From Rouxiella sp. S1S-2 (GTDB taxonomy: Bacteria > Pseudomonadota > Gammaproteobacteria > Enterobacterales > Enterobacteriaceae), in NCBI RefSeq assembly GCF_009208105.1, contig NZ_WFKL01000001.1, positions 3,348,001 through 3,412,000 of the forward strand: a stretch of 64,000 nucleotides of DNA, written 5' to 3'. Every line of letters starts with the position of its first letter. The stretch's first letter is position 1. Both the position numbers and the translations under genes were made by a program. Positions 43,285 through 53,566 of this stretch are shown one piece after another. The notes under the pieces are model-generated. The model was not told where the DNA came from. It did no database searches and saw only the letters and a program-made list of their open reading frames with translations.

Positions 43285-44955
43285 TTAGCTAACGGCGCTG
43301 AGTGCGTCTGCTGCCCTGCCCCGGCCCGGAATATGGCTCAGCAATTGGCGCGTGTAGTCCGTCTGCGGACTATCAAAAATTTGTGCCACGGCGGCCTGCT
43401 CGACCACCTTGCCGTGCTGCATGACCACCACATAATCAGAAATTTGCTTCACCACCGCCAAATCATGAGAAATAAACAGGTAGCTAAGCCCAAGCTCGCG
43501 CTGCAAACGGTCAAGCAGCGTTAGAATCTGTGACTGCACGGCAGCGTCCAGCGCCGATACCGGTTCATCTAGCACCACCAGCTCCGGTGAAATCGCCAGT
43601 GCGCGGGCGATAGCCACTCGCTGACGCTGCCCACCTGAGAGCGCAGTCGGGCGCACGTCCAGCAAACGCTGCGGCAGTTCTACGCTGTCCATCAGCCACT
43701 CGGCGCGCGCTCTCCTGCTCTGTCTATCGCCGATGCGAAAAGCACTCAGCGGCTCGGTAATAATCTCCTCCAGCGTCAGTTTGGGATTCAGCGAAGCATA
43801 GGGATTTTGATACACCACCTGCACACGACGGCGAAACGCCTGCCATTCGGCCCGACTCGGTGCGCTAAAATCACGCCCGTCAAACTCAATCTGACCGCTG
43901 TCTGGGATTTCAAGGCCCAAAAGCATGCGCACCGTGGTCGATTTCCCCGAGCCTGACTCGCCGACAAGGCTGGTTGTTCCGCCACGCACTACCGGAAATG
44001 AAACACCATCGACCGCGGTAAAGCTGCCCTGTCCGCGGCTTGAAGCGAAGCGTTTAACTAATTGGCCGGCACGCAGCAGCACCTCGGTAGGGTGTAAAAC
44101 TGGCCGACGCGGCACCTCAAAAAAGGCCGGTGAAGCCTGCAGCAACTGCCGCGTATAGGCATGACGCGGCTGATTAAACAGCGCGGAGGCCGGACCGGTT
44201 TCAACCACCTTACCGTGCTGCATCACCAGCACGCGGTCTGCCCGTTCAAGCGCCACCTGCAGGTCGTGTGTTATCAACAACAGTGCAATCCCTTTGCTGC
44301 GCACAATACCTTCAAGGGCATCCAGCACCTGTTTTTGCACGCTAACGTCCAGCGCGCTGGTCGGTTCATCGGCAATAATCAGTTTCGGATGATGACTCAT
44401 CGCCATCGCCAACAGTACGCGCTGTCGCATACCGCCGGAAAGCTGATGCGGATAGCTGTGCAATATTCGCTGCGCGTCGTGCAACTCCACTTCGGCCAGC
44501 AGGCTTTCAACCCGCAGCGCCGCCTGTTTTTTACCGACGCCGTGCAGCGTCAGCGCCTCAAGCATCTGTTTGCCAATCGTTTGTATTGGGTTGAGCGACT
44601 GTGCGGGGTCCTGCGGAACAAAACCGATATCCAGTCCACGCAGCCTTTGCCACTGACGCTGACTGGCATTTTCCAGCCGCTGTCCGGCAAGCTCAATCGA
44701 GCCTGAAATGCGGCGTGCCTGCTTGCCCAACAGACCGACCAGCGCTGAAGCGGTGGTCGATTTTCCTGAACCTGAGCCTCCCACAATAGCTAACACTTCA
44801 CCCGGCGCGAGATGTAAGTCGAGACTGTCGACCGCGCGCAGCGTTTGCCCGTCTTTCAAGACATAGTCAATGATGAGCTGCTCTACCGACAGCAGCACGG
44901 GCCGAGCTCCCTGCTGAGCATCCGGTTGAATGTCCTGTTCAATAGTGTGGCTCAT
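43285..44955 (-). CDS. Peptide-type ABC transporter, fused dual ATPase
   Basis: About 556 residues from the ATG at 44955 (GGAGG 5 nt upstream; the longer frame is upstream read-through). Two ABC domains with Walker A GGSGSGKS and GESGSGKS, signatures LSGGMRQR and LSGGQRQR, Walker B LIIADEPT and LVVLDEPV. It overlaps the upstream permease by 4 bp and ends the operon. It is a different transporter from the one at 33553-40291. Confidence 0.9.
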   Translation of the reverse strand: MSHTIEQDIQPDAQQGARPVLLSVEQLIIDYVLKDGQTLRAVDSLDLHLAPGEVLAIVGGSGSGKSTTASALVGLLGKQARRISGSIELAGQRLENASQRQWQRLRGLDIGFVPQDPAQSLNPIQTIGKQMLEALTLHGVGKKQAALRVESLLAEVELHDAQRILHSYPHQLSGGMRQRVLLAMAMSHHPKLIIADEPTSALDVSVQKQVLDALEGIVRSKGIALLLITHDLQVALERADRVLVMQHGKVVETGPASALFNQPRHAYTRQLLQASPAFFEVPRRPVLHPTEVLLRAGQLVKRFASSRGQGSFTAVDGVSFPVVRGGTTSLVGESGSGKSTTVRMLLGLEIPDSGQIEFDGRDFSAPSRAEWQAFRRRVQVVYQNPYASLNPKLTLEEIITEPLSAFRIGDRQSRRARAEWLMDSVELPQRLLDVRPTALSGGQRQRVAIARALAISPELVVLDEPVSALDAAVQSQILTLLDRLQRELGLSYLFISHDLAVVKQISDYVVVMQHGKVVEQAAVAQIFDSPQTDYTRQLLSHIPGRGRAADALSAVS

Positions 44956-45794
44956 TGTTCCTCCGCTCTGTCTTGTATGAACCCGGCTACCCGATTCGTT
45001 GCCAACACGGCGAGCACAATCATCAGTCCCGGCAGCGTGGTGTACCACCAGGCGGCGGCAATGTAATTACGGCCTTCGGAGACCAGAAGCCCCCACTCAG
45101 GCTGCGGCGGTGGTGCGCCAAACCCCAAAAAACTCAGTGCCGAAACGGAAAGCAGTGCAAACCCCAGCTCAAGCGCCGCCAGCGAAAGCACCGGTGCCAG
45201 CGCGTGAGGAATAATATGACGACGGATAATCGTCAGATGGCTGACGCCCCCAGCACGAGCGGCTTCAACAAAGAGATTGACTTTGCTGCGCAACACTTCA
45301 CCGCGTGACAAACGGGCAAAGGTGGCAATCGATGACAGGCCGACGGCGATAGCAATATGCAGCGTCCCGAAACCCAATACGGTGACAATGGCCATTGCCA
45401 GCAGCAGGTTGGGAATGGCCATTAGCACGTCGATAACGCGCATAAACAGCTGATCGGTACGTCCGCCGACATAGCCAGAAACCACCCCAATCGTAGCCCC
45501 GACCACCAGCGCAATCGCCACCGAAAACAGCGTTGCCTTAAGTGTCAGCGCGGTACCGAACACGGTGCGACTGTAAATGTCTCGCCCCAAGTGATCAGTG
45601 CCAAACCAGTGCAGGCCCGAGGGTGGCTGCAGCGCTACCAGCGGATTGCCAACCAGCGGATCCTGATGGGCAAAAATACCCGGCGCAATGCCCCACAGCG
45701 CAACCAGCAGCAAAATCGCCAGGCTAAGCCATAGCGTAAAGGCAAAACGCGCTGTCAAAGCAAGCCGCTGTTCGGCGGGAAGAATGAGGCTCAT
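44952..45794 (-). CDS. ABC permease (DppC type)
   Basis: A 280-residue inner-membrane permease with the subfamily's GTDHLGRDIYSR motif after the first segment and an EAA loop near SVSALSFLGFGAPPPQPEWG (core FLGFG). It overlaps both neighbours by 4 bp (ATGA), so it is translated in a coupled series. Confidence 0.88.
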   Translation of the reverse strand: MSLILPAEQRLALTARFAFTLWLSLAILLLVALWGIAPGIFAHQDPLVGNPLVALQPPSGLHWFGTDHLGRDIYSRTVFGTALTLKATLFSVAIALVVGATIGVVSGYVGGRTDQLFMRVIDVLMAIPNLLLAMAIVTVLGFGTLHIAIAVGLSSIATFARLSRGEVLRSKVNLFVEAARAGGVSHLTIIRRHIIPHALAPVLSLAALELGFALLSVSALSFLGFGAPPPQPEWGLLVSEGRNYIAAAWWYTTLPGLMIVLAVLATNRVAGFIQDRAEEQ

Positions 45795-46801
45795 TTTCCA
45801 CCTCCTGAAGAAACGCTGCCCAAACGCGGGTCAAGCAGCGGGTAAAGCAAGTCGACCACGAAGTTAACCAGTACAAACACCACCGCTGCTGTCAGCACCA
45901 CACCCTGCACCACCGGAATATCCTGCGTTGCGACAGCGCCCTGTGCCAGTCGCCCCAGCCCTTCGCGCGAGAAGATAGTTTCGGTGACCACAGCACCGGC
46001 CAAAAGATGGCCAAAAATCATGCCAGCCAGCGTCAGCAGAGGTATCGCCGCGTTTGGCAACACGTGCCGCCACAGCAAATGCGCCGTACTCGCGCCTTTA
46101 AGCCGCAGTGCGTCGATAAACGGCCTGCGCCACACTTCGGCCAGAGAACGACTCATCACCTGAGCCAGCGTTGCCGCCGTGGGCACCGCTAGCGTTAAGG
46201 TCGGCAGCACCAGCGATTGCCATCCCTGATTACCCATTGCCGGAAACCAGGCGTGGCTGAACGAAAAAGCCTGCAACAGCAGCAACCCAAGCCAGAAGGT
46301 CGGCAACGCCGCCCCCAGTGAAGGCAATGCCAACAGTGCCGATTTTACTCTTCCCGCGGGCAGTACGCTGACGCCCGCCGCCAGCCCTCCGCCAATCAAC
46401 ACCGCCACCACTAGCGCACAAAGCGCCAGCAGCAACGTCGGTGGCAGCGCCTGCAACACGAGACGCGTTACTGGGTCACCACTCACGATTGAACGCCCCA
46501 AATTAAGATGCAACAGGTCCCACAGTGCCCAGGCGTACTGAATATAAAACGGCCTGTCGAGGTGGTACAGCGCCTTAAGCGCATTAACCTGCGCGATGTC
46601 CACCGTGCTCTGCTCACCCTGATTGAGCATGATGGTCACCGGGTCAGACGGTAAAATGTAGAGGATCAGAAACGTCAGCGAATACGCCGCCCATAGCACC
46701 GCTAAACTCATCAACACCCTCTTCAGCAGCCAATGCAGGCGCAGTCCGGGGACATTGATCTTGTCGATCGGGTTATCCGAGATCCAGGCTTTGTCAGTCA
46801 T
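45791..46801 (-). CDS. ABC permease (DppB type)
   Basis: About 336 residues from the ATG at 46801, which has AGAGAGGA upstream and lies 17 bp after the binding-protein stop. Six membrane segments, the LPSDPVTIM motif and the EAA region near TETIFSREGLGRL. Confidence 0.88.
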   Translation of the reverse strand: MTDKAWISDNPIDKINVPGLRLHWLLKRVLMSLAVLWAAYSLTFLILYILPSDPVTIMLNQGEQSTVDIAQVNALKALYHLDRPFYIQYAWALWDLLHLNLGRSIVSGDPVTRLVLQALPPTLLLALCALVVAVLIGGGLAAGVSVLPAGRVKSALLALPSLGAALPTFWLGLLLLQAFSFSHAWFPAMGNQGWQSLVLPTLTLAVPTAATLAQVMSRSLAEVWRRPFIDALRLKGASTAHLLWRHVLPNAAIPLLTLAGMIFGHLLAGAVVTETIFSREGLGRLAQGAVATQDIPVVQGVVLTAAVVFVLVNFVVDLLYPLLDPRLGSVSSGGGK

Positions 46802-46818
46802 AGCGTTTCCTCTCTCAA

Positions 46819-48462
46819 TCAAGACTTCGGCGCGAGCCAGGTGTCATAAAGCTGGAACCGTGACGATGCATCATAGCGGAAACCGTGCACGTTGCTGCCA
46901 GTCGCAATAACGGTCGCCAATTCCACCAGTGGAATAGCGTCGCCATCTGCAATCAGACCCTTAGCGGCGTCAGTCACCAGTTGCTGGCGTTTCACTGTGT
47001 CTAACGTCTGGCTTGATTGCTGCAGCGAGGTGTCAATCTCATTGGCTGTGCGCTTGTTGACATTTCGCCCGCCCGGACCGGCGTCAAACACCGTACGTAA
47101 AACGTCGGGATCGGAACGCGTCAGGTTATAGAACTCAGTTTCCTGCGTGCCACTCGACTGACGGGCAATCACCTGCCCTATTGGCGCTTTTTCAAGCTGC
47201 ATATCGATGCCCACTTTTTTAAACTGCTGCTGTACCAGTTCTATAAACGGTGCTGACTGCCAGAAGGTCAGCGTGAAGCTCAACCGCTTGCCGTCTTTCA
47301 CCCTAATTCCATCCGCACCCAGCACCCACCCGTCTTTTTGCAGCACGTCGGCTGCCGCCTGCGGGTCGTGTTTAAGCTCGCTGCTCAAGTCCTGATACAG
47401 TGGCGTAGTCTTCGCTAATACCGAGCTGGCAGGTGCCTGATAACGCGACAAAATAGGCTGTAGCGCAGCTCTGTCGACGGCGAGATTCAGTGCCTGTCGG
47501 ACGTTTTTATCCGCCATCAGTGCCATCGACTGATTAGGGTAAAGGCTGTAAACCAGCCCTGGATTCGTGCGGGCAATAATCGGTAACTTTTTAGCCAGTA
47601 TCAGCGGTTCATCCTGCGGCGTAACGCCTGCATTGAGGTCGAGTTGGCCCGACACCAAGCTGCCGAAGCGCACGCCCGATTCGGGAATAACGCGGTACTC
47701 AATGCCGTCGAGATAGCTGTCGCCCTGATGTTGCGCCAGGGAAGACGGCCATTTGTAACCGTTGCGGCGGCTGATATCGACCTTCTGGTTGTGAATAAAT
47801 GTCGAGAGCACAAACGGTCCGGTGCCGACCAACTCGCCCTGACAGCGCGCATCAACCGTGGCCTGCACCGTTTTGCTGGCAAAGAATCCTAAACTCATGG
47901 TCGACGTTGCCTGCAGGAACTGCGCATTCGGCTGAGCGAAAACGATGGTGACGTGCTGCGCATCAGGCGTGTCCACTTCTGTGAGGCCCTTCAGGTAGGT
48001 TGAAGCCAGCGAGGCGCGCGCCCCCATGGCAACAATCGCCTGCAGATTCTCCTTCACCGATTGGGACGTAAACGCCGTGCCGTCGCTGAAGGTTACGCCG
48101 TCGCGCAGAGTAAAGGTAAAGCGGCGGTTGTCGTCACTGACCTGCCAATCGGTGGCCAGCCATGGCACAATTTTACCGGTCGCCGGATCCTGATCTGTTA
48201 ATGAGTCAGTTAACTGGCGGCCAATATTAAGCGAATTGTTATTCCCTACCTGCTGCGGGTCGAGGCAATTGGGATCGGTATCAATCCCTATTACCAGTTT
48301 TCCACCGACGTGCGGCGCTTCGGGTGCCGCTTTATTATCTGCGCTGGAGGAGGCGGCGGGTTTGTCACAGGCGGAGAGCGCCGTGGCCATCATCAGAGGT
48401 AAAACAAACCGGCGCAGTCGCGCGCCGGTTATCAAAGAAGTGGTAAAAGGTCCCTGTTGCAC
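46819..48462 (-). CDS. ABC substrate-binding lipoprotein (family 5)
   Basis: A 547-residue solute-binding protein with a lipoprotein signal: hydrophobic core then the lipobox LSAC (about residue 32), so it is anchored in the periplasm. The start is GTG; an internal ATG could also serve. The body is the DppA/NikA fold. It lies 16 bp after the monooxygenase gene, implying that the importer delivers that enzyme's substrate. Confidence 0.87.
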   Translation of the reverse strand: MQQGPFTTSLITGARLRRFVLPLMMATALSACDKPAASSSADNKAAPEAPHVGGKLVIGIDTDPNCLDPQQVGNNNSLNIGRQLTDSLTDQDPATGKIVPWLATDWQVSDDNRRFTFTLRDGVTFSDGTAFTSQSVKENLQAIVAMGARASLASTYLKGLTEVDTPDAQHVTIVFAQPNAQFLQATSTMSLGFFASKTVQATVDARCQGELVGTGPFVLSTFIHNQKVDISRRNGYKWPSSLAQHQGDSYLDGIEYRVIPESGVRFGSLVSGQLDLNAGVTPQDEPLILAKKLPIIARTNPGLVYSLYPNQSMALMADKNVRQALNLAVDRAALQPILSRYQAPASSVLAKTTPLYQDLSSELKHDPQAAADVLQKDGWVLGADGIRVKDGKRLSFTLTFWQSAPFIELVQQQFKKVGIDMQLEKAPIGQVIARQSSGTQETEFYNLTRSDPDVLRTVFDAGPGGRNVNKRTANEIDTSLQQSSQTLDTVKRQQLVTDAAKGLIADGDAIPLVELATVIATGSNVHGFRYDASSRFQLYDTWLAPKS

Positions 48463-48478
48463 GTGCCTATCCTTTTAT

Positions 48479-49831
48479 TTATTTGGCCGCGACGCTGGCG
48501 TTAGATTCACGCACTTTGTTCTTATTGGCGTAACGGTTGGTTTTAAACGGAATATCTAAACGCTGGCGCAGTGTTTGCACTTCACTCGTCGGATGCCAGT
48601 AGCCACGCTCGGCGAGAATAGGCAGAACCAGACGCGTCACGTCGTCCAGCGCTTCGGTCAATATCGGGCCGCTGATGATAAACCCACTGGCACCGCCGGC
48701 TTCAACCCAGCGAATAAAGGTGTCGGCAACCTGCTCAGGCGTGCCAAAGAACTCGCCTTTAGGCAGCGTGGTCTGGAAAGCAATATCGCGCAGCGACAGA
48801 TTTTCTTCTTTTGCACGACGTTTAATTTGGTCAGTGGTGGAACGGAAGGTGTTTTGTCCCAAATCGCCGACGTCAGGGAACGGTCCGTCGAGTGGATACT
48901 GCGAGAAGTCGTGATGGTCAAAGAAGCGACCCAGATAGGCCAGCGCGTCCTCCACCGACAGCAGCGAAAGCAAGTGCTGATATTTGGCTTCGGCCTCTTC
49001 TTCGGTTCGGCCAACGATGGGGCTTATCCCTGGGAAAATGCCCACCGGATGACGGTTGTTTTTCGCCACTTCTTTCTGCAGCTTGGCGGCGTATGCCTGC
49101 GCCTCTTCCAGCGTGCGCGCATTGGTAAATACCGCGTCGGCCGACTTGCCTGCCAAACCAATACCGGTATCAGACGCGCCCGCCTGGAAGATAACCGGTT
49201 GTCCCTGTGGAGAACGTTGAATATTCAACGGGCCTTCAACTGAGAAAAAACGTCCTTCATGATTAAGCTTGTGCAGTTTTGACGCATCAAAAAATACGCC
49301 GCTTTCACGGTCACGCGTAAAGGCATCGTCTTCCCACGAGTCCCAAAGCCCCTGCACGACGTTGATATACTCCTCAGCAATCTGATAACGCAGCGAATGC
49401 TCTGGATGGTCCTTGCCAAAGTTTTTGGCCGATCCTGCCAGAGGAGAGGTCACCACGTTCCAGCCCGCTCGGCCCTGACTGATGTTATCAACCGACGCCA
49501 ACTGGCGCGCAACGGTGAACGGATCGCTATAAGAGGTAGAAATTGTGCCCGCCAGGCCAATGCGCTGAGTCGCCGAGGCCAGCGCGGAAAGCAGCGCGAT
49601 CGGCTCAAAGCGATTCAGGAAGTGCGGCAGGGATTTTTCATTAATGTGCAGACCGTCAGCGACGAACAGGAAGTCGAAGTTTGCCGCTTCGGCGCGCAGG
49701 GCCAAATCGCGGAAATAGGGGAAATTAACACTGGCATCAGCCGGGGCTTTTTCATGACGCCAGGAGTTCATATGTCCGCCAGCACCGTGCAGCATCAGGC
49801 CTAATTTAATACTTTTCTTGGAATGACTCAT
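48479..49831 (-). CDS. FMN-dependent monooxygenase (NtaA/SnaA/DszA family)
   Basis: About 450 residues from MSHSKKS (AAGG 9 nt upstream). A bacterial luciferase-like TIM-barrel monooxygenase of the NtaA/SnaA/DszA/YxeK branch, which uses FMNH2 from a separate reductase to cleave C-S or C-N bonds. Family pieces include [20 protein letters not shown] and FQAGASDTG. No flavin reductase gene is adjacent. First gene of the five-gene minus-strand operon and divergent from the amino-acid ABC/GNAT operon. The pairing resembles Bacillus yxeK with yxeLMNO. Confidence 0.88.
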   Translation of the reverse strand: MSHSKKSIKLGLMLHGAGGHMNSWRHEKAPADASVNFPYFRDLALRAEAANFDFLFVADGLHINEKSLPHFLNRFEPIALLSALASATQRIGLAGTISTSYSDPFTVARQLASVDNISQGRAGWNVVTSPLAGSAKNFGKDHPEHSLRYQIAEEYINVVQGLWDSWEDDAFTRDRESGVFFDASKLHKLNHEGRFFSVEGPLNIQRSPQGQPVIFQAGASDTGIGLAGKSADAVFTNARTLEEAQAYAAKLQKEVAKNNRHPVGIFPGISPIVGRTEEEAEAKYQHLLSLLSVEDALAYLGRFFDHHDFSQYPLDGPFPDVGDLGQNTFRSTTDQIKRRAKEENLSLRDIAFQTTLPKGEFFGTPEQVADTFIRWVEAGGASGFIISGPILTEALDDVTRLVLPILAERGYWHPTSEVQTLRQRLDIPFKTNRYANKNKVRESNASVAAK

Positions 49832-50079
49832 TGTAAGCATCCTTATTACAGATAGGTTTTATTTGATATTTCCATAAAACCCACAGCACACTAAATACAA
49901 AAACCTTCCATCCTATGCCGGTAATTAGATAACCCCCCACTCAGGGCCATAGAACAGTTTTAACCCATTTTCAATTAATCAATTTGGATAGATAATTTTG
50001 TTGTTTTACTTCGACTCGGTGCTCGGGAATAGTGAATTCAACAGCCCAACGAATTAAAATTACAGGATAAATAATAACA

Positions 50080-51006
50080 ATGATGCATAGCGCAAAATTA
50101 ACTGCCGTCGCCGCGTTACTGGGTATTTCATCGCTGGCAAACGCCGCGAGTTCCGGTATCGATTTAGTGGCAAATGAAACCCCAATCAACACCCCTGCAA
50201 GTCCAGAAGCGGTGGCCAAAATACCGACAAATTTCAAATTCGTTAATCCTGGTTATTTAACCGTCGCCGTAGCGGTATTGGGCAGCGCGCCGCCGTTTGG
50301 CCTGTTTGCCCGCGACAACAAAACCGTCATCGGCAGTGAGTCTGATATTGCCCGCCTGGTGGCCGATGGTCTCGGTTTGAAACTTAAACTGGTTCCGGCC
50401 TCGTGGGAAGACTGGCCGCTGGGTGTGACCTCTGGCAAATACGACGCCGCGACCTACAACATTACAGTGACCAAGGATCGTAAAACCAAATTCGACTTCG
50501 CCACCTATCGCCAGGACACGCTGGGCTTCTATGTGAAATCCACCAGCAGCATTACCTCCATAAAATCGGCACCCGATATTGCCGGTAAACGCATCATCGT
50601 AGGCTCCGGCACCAATCAGGAGTCCGTACTGTTAGCCTGGGACAAAGAGAATCAGGCCAAAGGTCTGAAAGCCTTTACGCCAATTTATGTGACTGACGAC
50701 GCGGCTTCAACGCTGGCATTGCAGTCAGGACGCGCTGACGCCACCTTCGGACCTAACGTCTCGGCGGCCTATAAAGCCAAATTGACCGGCACCACCAAAT
50801 TGGTCGGTATCGTTCCTGGCGGCTGGCCAAAAACCGCCAACATCGCCGTGACATTGAAAAAAGGCAATGGACTGGTCGATGCGGTTCAGGCTTCACTTAA
50901 CAGCGCAATCGCCAACGGCAGCTATCTGAAAGTGTTAGACCGCTGGGGCGAGAGCGTCGAGAAGATTGACCATTCAGAGATTAACCCGCCGGGCCTCGGC
51001 GACTGA
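50080..51006 (+). CDS. Amino-acid ABC transporter binding protein
   Basis: A 308-residue periplasmic binding protein (family 3) with a Sec signal peptide ending near NAASS. The two-lobed fold is indicated by VLGSAPPFGLFARDN, ESDIARLVADGLG and VGSGTNQES. First gene of an operon with GNAT, permease and ATPase genes; the ~250 bp before it is shared with the divergent monooxygenase. The ligand may be a modified sulfur amino acid, inferred from context only. Confidence 0.87.
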   Translation: MMHSAKLTAVAALLGISSLANAASSGIDLVANETPINTPASPEAVAKIPTNFKFVNPGYLTVAVAVLGSAPPFGLFARDNKTVIGSESDIARLVADGLGLKLKLVPASWEDWPLGVTSGKYDAATYNITVTKDRKTKFDFATYRQDTLGFYVKSTSSITSIKSAPDIAGKRIIVGSGTNQESVLLAWDKENQAKGLKAFTPIYVTDDAASTLALQSGRADATFGPNVSAAYKAKLTGTTKLVGIVPGGWPKTANIAVTLKKGNGLVDAVQASLNSAIANGSYLKVLDRWGESVEKIDHSEINPPGLGD

Positions 51007-51022
51007 TTGCAGGAAAGAACCT

Positions 51023-51574
51023 ATGAGCCAGGATAAATTCATACACACGCAGCCTGAGGATCCGCTTATCGTGCCGGTCATCGAAGGTCTGTTTGGTGAA
51101 TACCGCGCCCGCTACGGCAACATTTTTGGTAATCGCAAAGAGGCGGATGCGATAGGTGCCTACGGTCCACCGGACGGCGTGTTTATTGTCCTGCTTCGCG
51201 AGGGGCGCCCAATTGCCATGGGCGCTTATAAACGCTACGACGACAGCACCGCCGAGTTCAAACGCATCTGGACCGACTCTGCGCTACGTCGTCAGGGATT
51301 GGCGCAAAAAGTGGTGCTGGAACTTGAGCGATTGGCACAGGCGCAGGGCTATACTCGGGTGTTTCTGACCACCGGATTCCGTCAACCGGAGGCGGTTAAT
51401 CTTTATCTGTCGCTGGGGTATGAACCGCAGTTTGATACCACCGTCGACAGAGAAACCCTGCTCCAACCTCCTTACAACGGCAGTTTGCCGTTTATTAAAC
51501 CTTTGATCCCGGCGGTTGCCGCCGTTGTTGCAAACGTCAGCAGTGAAAATCTGACGGAGAAAGCCTATGACTGA
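51023..51574 (+). CDS. GNAT N-acetyltransferase
   Basis: About 183 residues from the ATG at 51023 (AGGAA upstream). The GNAT acetyl-CoA loop is seen as RRQGLAQKVVLELE, then VFLTTGFRQPEAVNLYLSLGYE. Placed inside an amino-acid importer operon opposite a YxeK-like monooxygenase, it is a candidate YxeL-like enzyme that N-acetylates an imported cysteine derivative. The C-terminal ~25 residues are an Ala/Val-rich extension. It overlaps the permease start by 8 bp. Confidence 0.83.
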   Translation: MSQDKFIHTQPEDPLIVPVIEGLFGEYRARYGNIFGNRKEADAIGAYGPPDGVFIVLLREGRPIAMGAYKRYDDSTAEFKRIWTDSALRRQGLAQKVVLELERLAQAQGYTRVFLTTGFRQPEAVNLYLSLGYEPQFDTTVDRETLLQPPYNGSLPFIKPLIPAVAAVVANVSSENLTEKAYD

Positions 51575-52481
51575 CCTAAGTCGTCGACCGACCCCTTCTG
51601 CCCCTTTGAAGGTCGTACCCGCCCGTTATCCACTGCGCCTGCTGGGCGCAGTTTTCGCCATTTTTATCCTGTTGGGACTGGTGGAATCCATCGCCACTAA
51701 CCCGCGTTGGGACTGGGGCGTATTTCGCCAATACTTCTTTGAACCGGTGATCCTTTCTGGATTAGCCAGAACCTTGCTGCTTACCCTGTTGGGGACCGTA
51801 TTTGGTATTATTTTCGGCACCTTGTTGGCGCTGGCCCGTTTATCAAAATCCTATTTATTAAACTCACTGGCGTGGGGCTACATCTGGCTATTCCGCTCGC
51901 TTCCTCTGCTGCTGGTGCTGATCGTTCTTTATAACTTCTCTTACCTCTATGACAACCTGTCAATTGGCATTCCATTTACTCATATCGAGTTCTTCAAACA
52001 CCCGACAGTTGACCTTCTCGACCAGTTTACCGTCGCCGTGCTGGGCCTTTCACTGGTGCAGTCAGCCTACACCGCCGAAATTATTCGCGGTGGCATCGTC
52101 GGCGTAGAACAGGGGCAACATGAAGCGGCAGCCGCGCTGGGATTACCCTCTTATCGCCGCACCTTCCGCATTATTTTGCCGCAGGCACTGCGGGCGATTA
52201 TTCCCACCGGATTTAATGAGGTGATCGGTCTCGCCAAAGGGACAGCGATTGTTTACGTCATCTCGATGCCAGAACTGTTTTATACCGTGCAGATCCTCTA
52301 CAACCGCACTCAACAGGTGATTCCACTGCTGATGGTGGCCACCGTTTGGTATCTGGTTATCACCACCGTACTCTCCGTTTTTCAATATTACGTTGAACGT
52401 TATTTCGCTCGCGGTACTACACGTCAGGTTGCCCTGACTCCCCTGCAACGCCTGCTGCAATGGCGCGCATCACGACCTTAA
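51567..52481 (+). CDS. Amino-acid ABC transporter permease
   Basis: A 304-residue permease of the HisM/GlnP/YxeN type, with the first segment at 25-45, the core FRSLPLLLVLI motif and the EAA-type loop EQGQHEAAAALGL. It is longer than the usual 220-240 residues because of an N-terminal extension. A binding protein precedes it and the ATPase follows 15 bp later. Confidence 0.88.
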   Translation: MTDLSRRPTPSAPLKVVPARYPLRLLGAVFAIFILLGLVESIATNPRWDWGVFRQYFFEPVILSGLARTLLLTLLGTVFGIIFGTLLALARLSKSYLLNSLAWGYIWLFRSLPLLLVLIVLYNFSYLYDNLSIGIPFTHIEFFKHPTVDLLDQFTVAVLGLSLVQSAYTAEIIRGGIVGVEQGQHEAAAALGLPSYRRTFRIILPQALRAIIPTGFNEVIGLAKGTAIVYVISMPELFYTVQILYNRTQQVIPLLMVATVWYLVITTVLSVFQYYVERYFARGTTRQVALTPLQRLLQWRASRP

Positions 52482-52496
52482 ACAGGAGCAAGAATT

Positions 52497-53342
52497 ATGT
52501 CAGAAGCCTTTGATCTCTTTGTTAATCGTCCGGCGCCCATCGCGCCGCAACCTATTAATCCTCTCGGCCGCCGGGCGCAAAATGCCGGACGCATTGAAAT
52601 CAGCAATCTCAGTAAATCTTACGGCATCTTCAAGGCGCTAAATGATGTCAGCCTGACCATCGAACCCGGCACCGTGACGGTAATTTTAGGGCCGTCAGGA
52701 TCCGGTAAATCCACCCTTTTACGCACCATCAATCATCTTGAACGGGTTGACGAAGGCTTTATTCAAATCGACGGCGAATACGTAGGCTATCGTCGCAAGG
52801 GCCATAAACTTTACGAACTTAAAGAAAAGGCCATTCTGAAACAGCGTATTAACTGCGGCTATGTTTTCCAAAACTTTAACCTGTTTCCACACATGACCGT
52901 GCTGGACAACATTATTGAGGCACCTATCGTTCACGGTTTGCTTAATCGCAAACAGGCCATTGAACGTGCCTATGAGCTCCTCGATACCGTGGGTCTGCGC
53001 GAGAAGGCCAATGCCTGGCCGCGCCACCTTTCAGGCGGACAGCAGCAGCGCATTGCCATCGCCCGCGCACTGGCGCTTAATCCAAAAGTGATGCTATTTG
53101 ACGAACCGACCTCCGCACTCGACCCCGAACTGGTGGGTGAAGTGTTGGACGTGATTAAAAAGCTGGCAGAATCCGGCGTCACACTGGTGGTAGTCACCCA
53201 TGAAATTGGTTTTGCGCGACAGGTTGCCGACCGTGTGGTGTTTATGGTTGACGGTGCTATCGTTGAAACCGGCAGCGCGGCTCAGGTGCTTGATAATCCT
53301 CGCCACCACCGCACACGTCGCTTTTTGGAAAAAGTGTTATAG
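52497..53342 (+). CDS. Amino-acid ABC transporter ATPase
   Basis: A 281-residue ATPase of the GlnQ/HisP type with Walker [10 protein letters not shown]-loop [13 protein letters not shown], signature LSGGQQQR and Walker [13 protein letters not shown]. The first ~30 residues are an extra proline-rich extension. Last gene of the four-gene operon. Confidence 0.9.
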   Translation: MSEAFDLFVNRPAPIAPQPINPLGRRAQNAGRIEISNLSKSYGIFKALNDVSLTIEPGTVTVILGPSGSGKSTLLRTINHLERVDEGFIQIDGEYVGYRRKGHKLYELKEKAILKQRINCGYVFQNFNLFPHMTVLDNIIEAPIVHGLLNRKQAIERAYELLDTVGLREKANAWPRHLSGGQQQRIAIARALALNPKVMLFDEPTSALDPELVGEVLDVIKKLAESGVTLVVVTHEIGFARQVADRVVFMVDGAIVETGSAAQVLDNPRHHRTRRFLEKVL

Positions 53343-53393
53343 CCCCAAAAACAGGGTTAATACCGCTGCATAAATACAGTCCAGACGCTCTAT

Positions 53394-53433
53394 TTCTCGG
53401 CTTGAAAGGCCCGTCGGTCTTTCAAGCCGAGAA
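53394..53433 (+). terminator. 15-bp hairpin after the ABC/GNAT operon
   Basis: TTCTCGGCTTGAAAG and its exact complement around a 10-nt loop, 52 bp after the ATPase stop. The T-run is short (TTT), so efficiency is uncertain. Confidence 0.7.
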
Positions 53434-53566
53434 TTTCAAAAAACGCTGACATCAAATCAACGTCCTGAATAAAGTCCTCGAGCTAAACGGCCTTCCTGGC
53501 GCAGACAACGGTATACTGTTTGTCTGCAGGGATAAAAACAGACGGCTGGAGAAAGGCTCTTAACTC

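Noticed and set aside
49971..50237. 88-codon minus-strand ORF with hydrophobic stretches
   Set aside because: It overlaps the signal peptide region of the binding-protein gene; its hydrophobicity is the complement of that sequence and it has no ribosome site.
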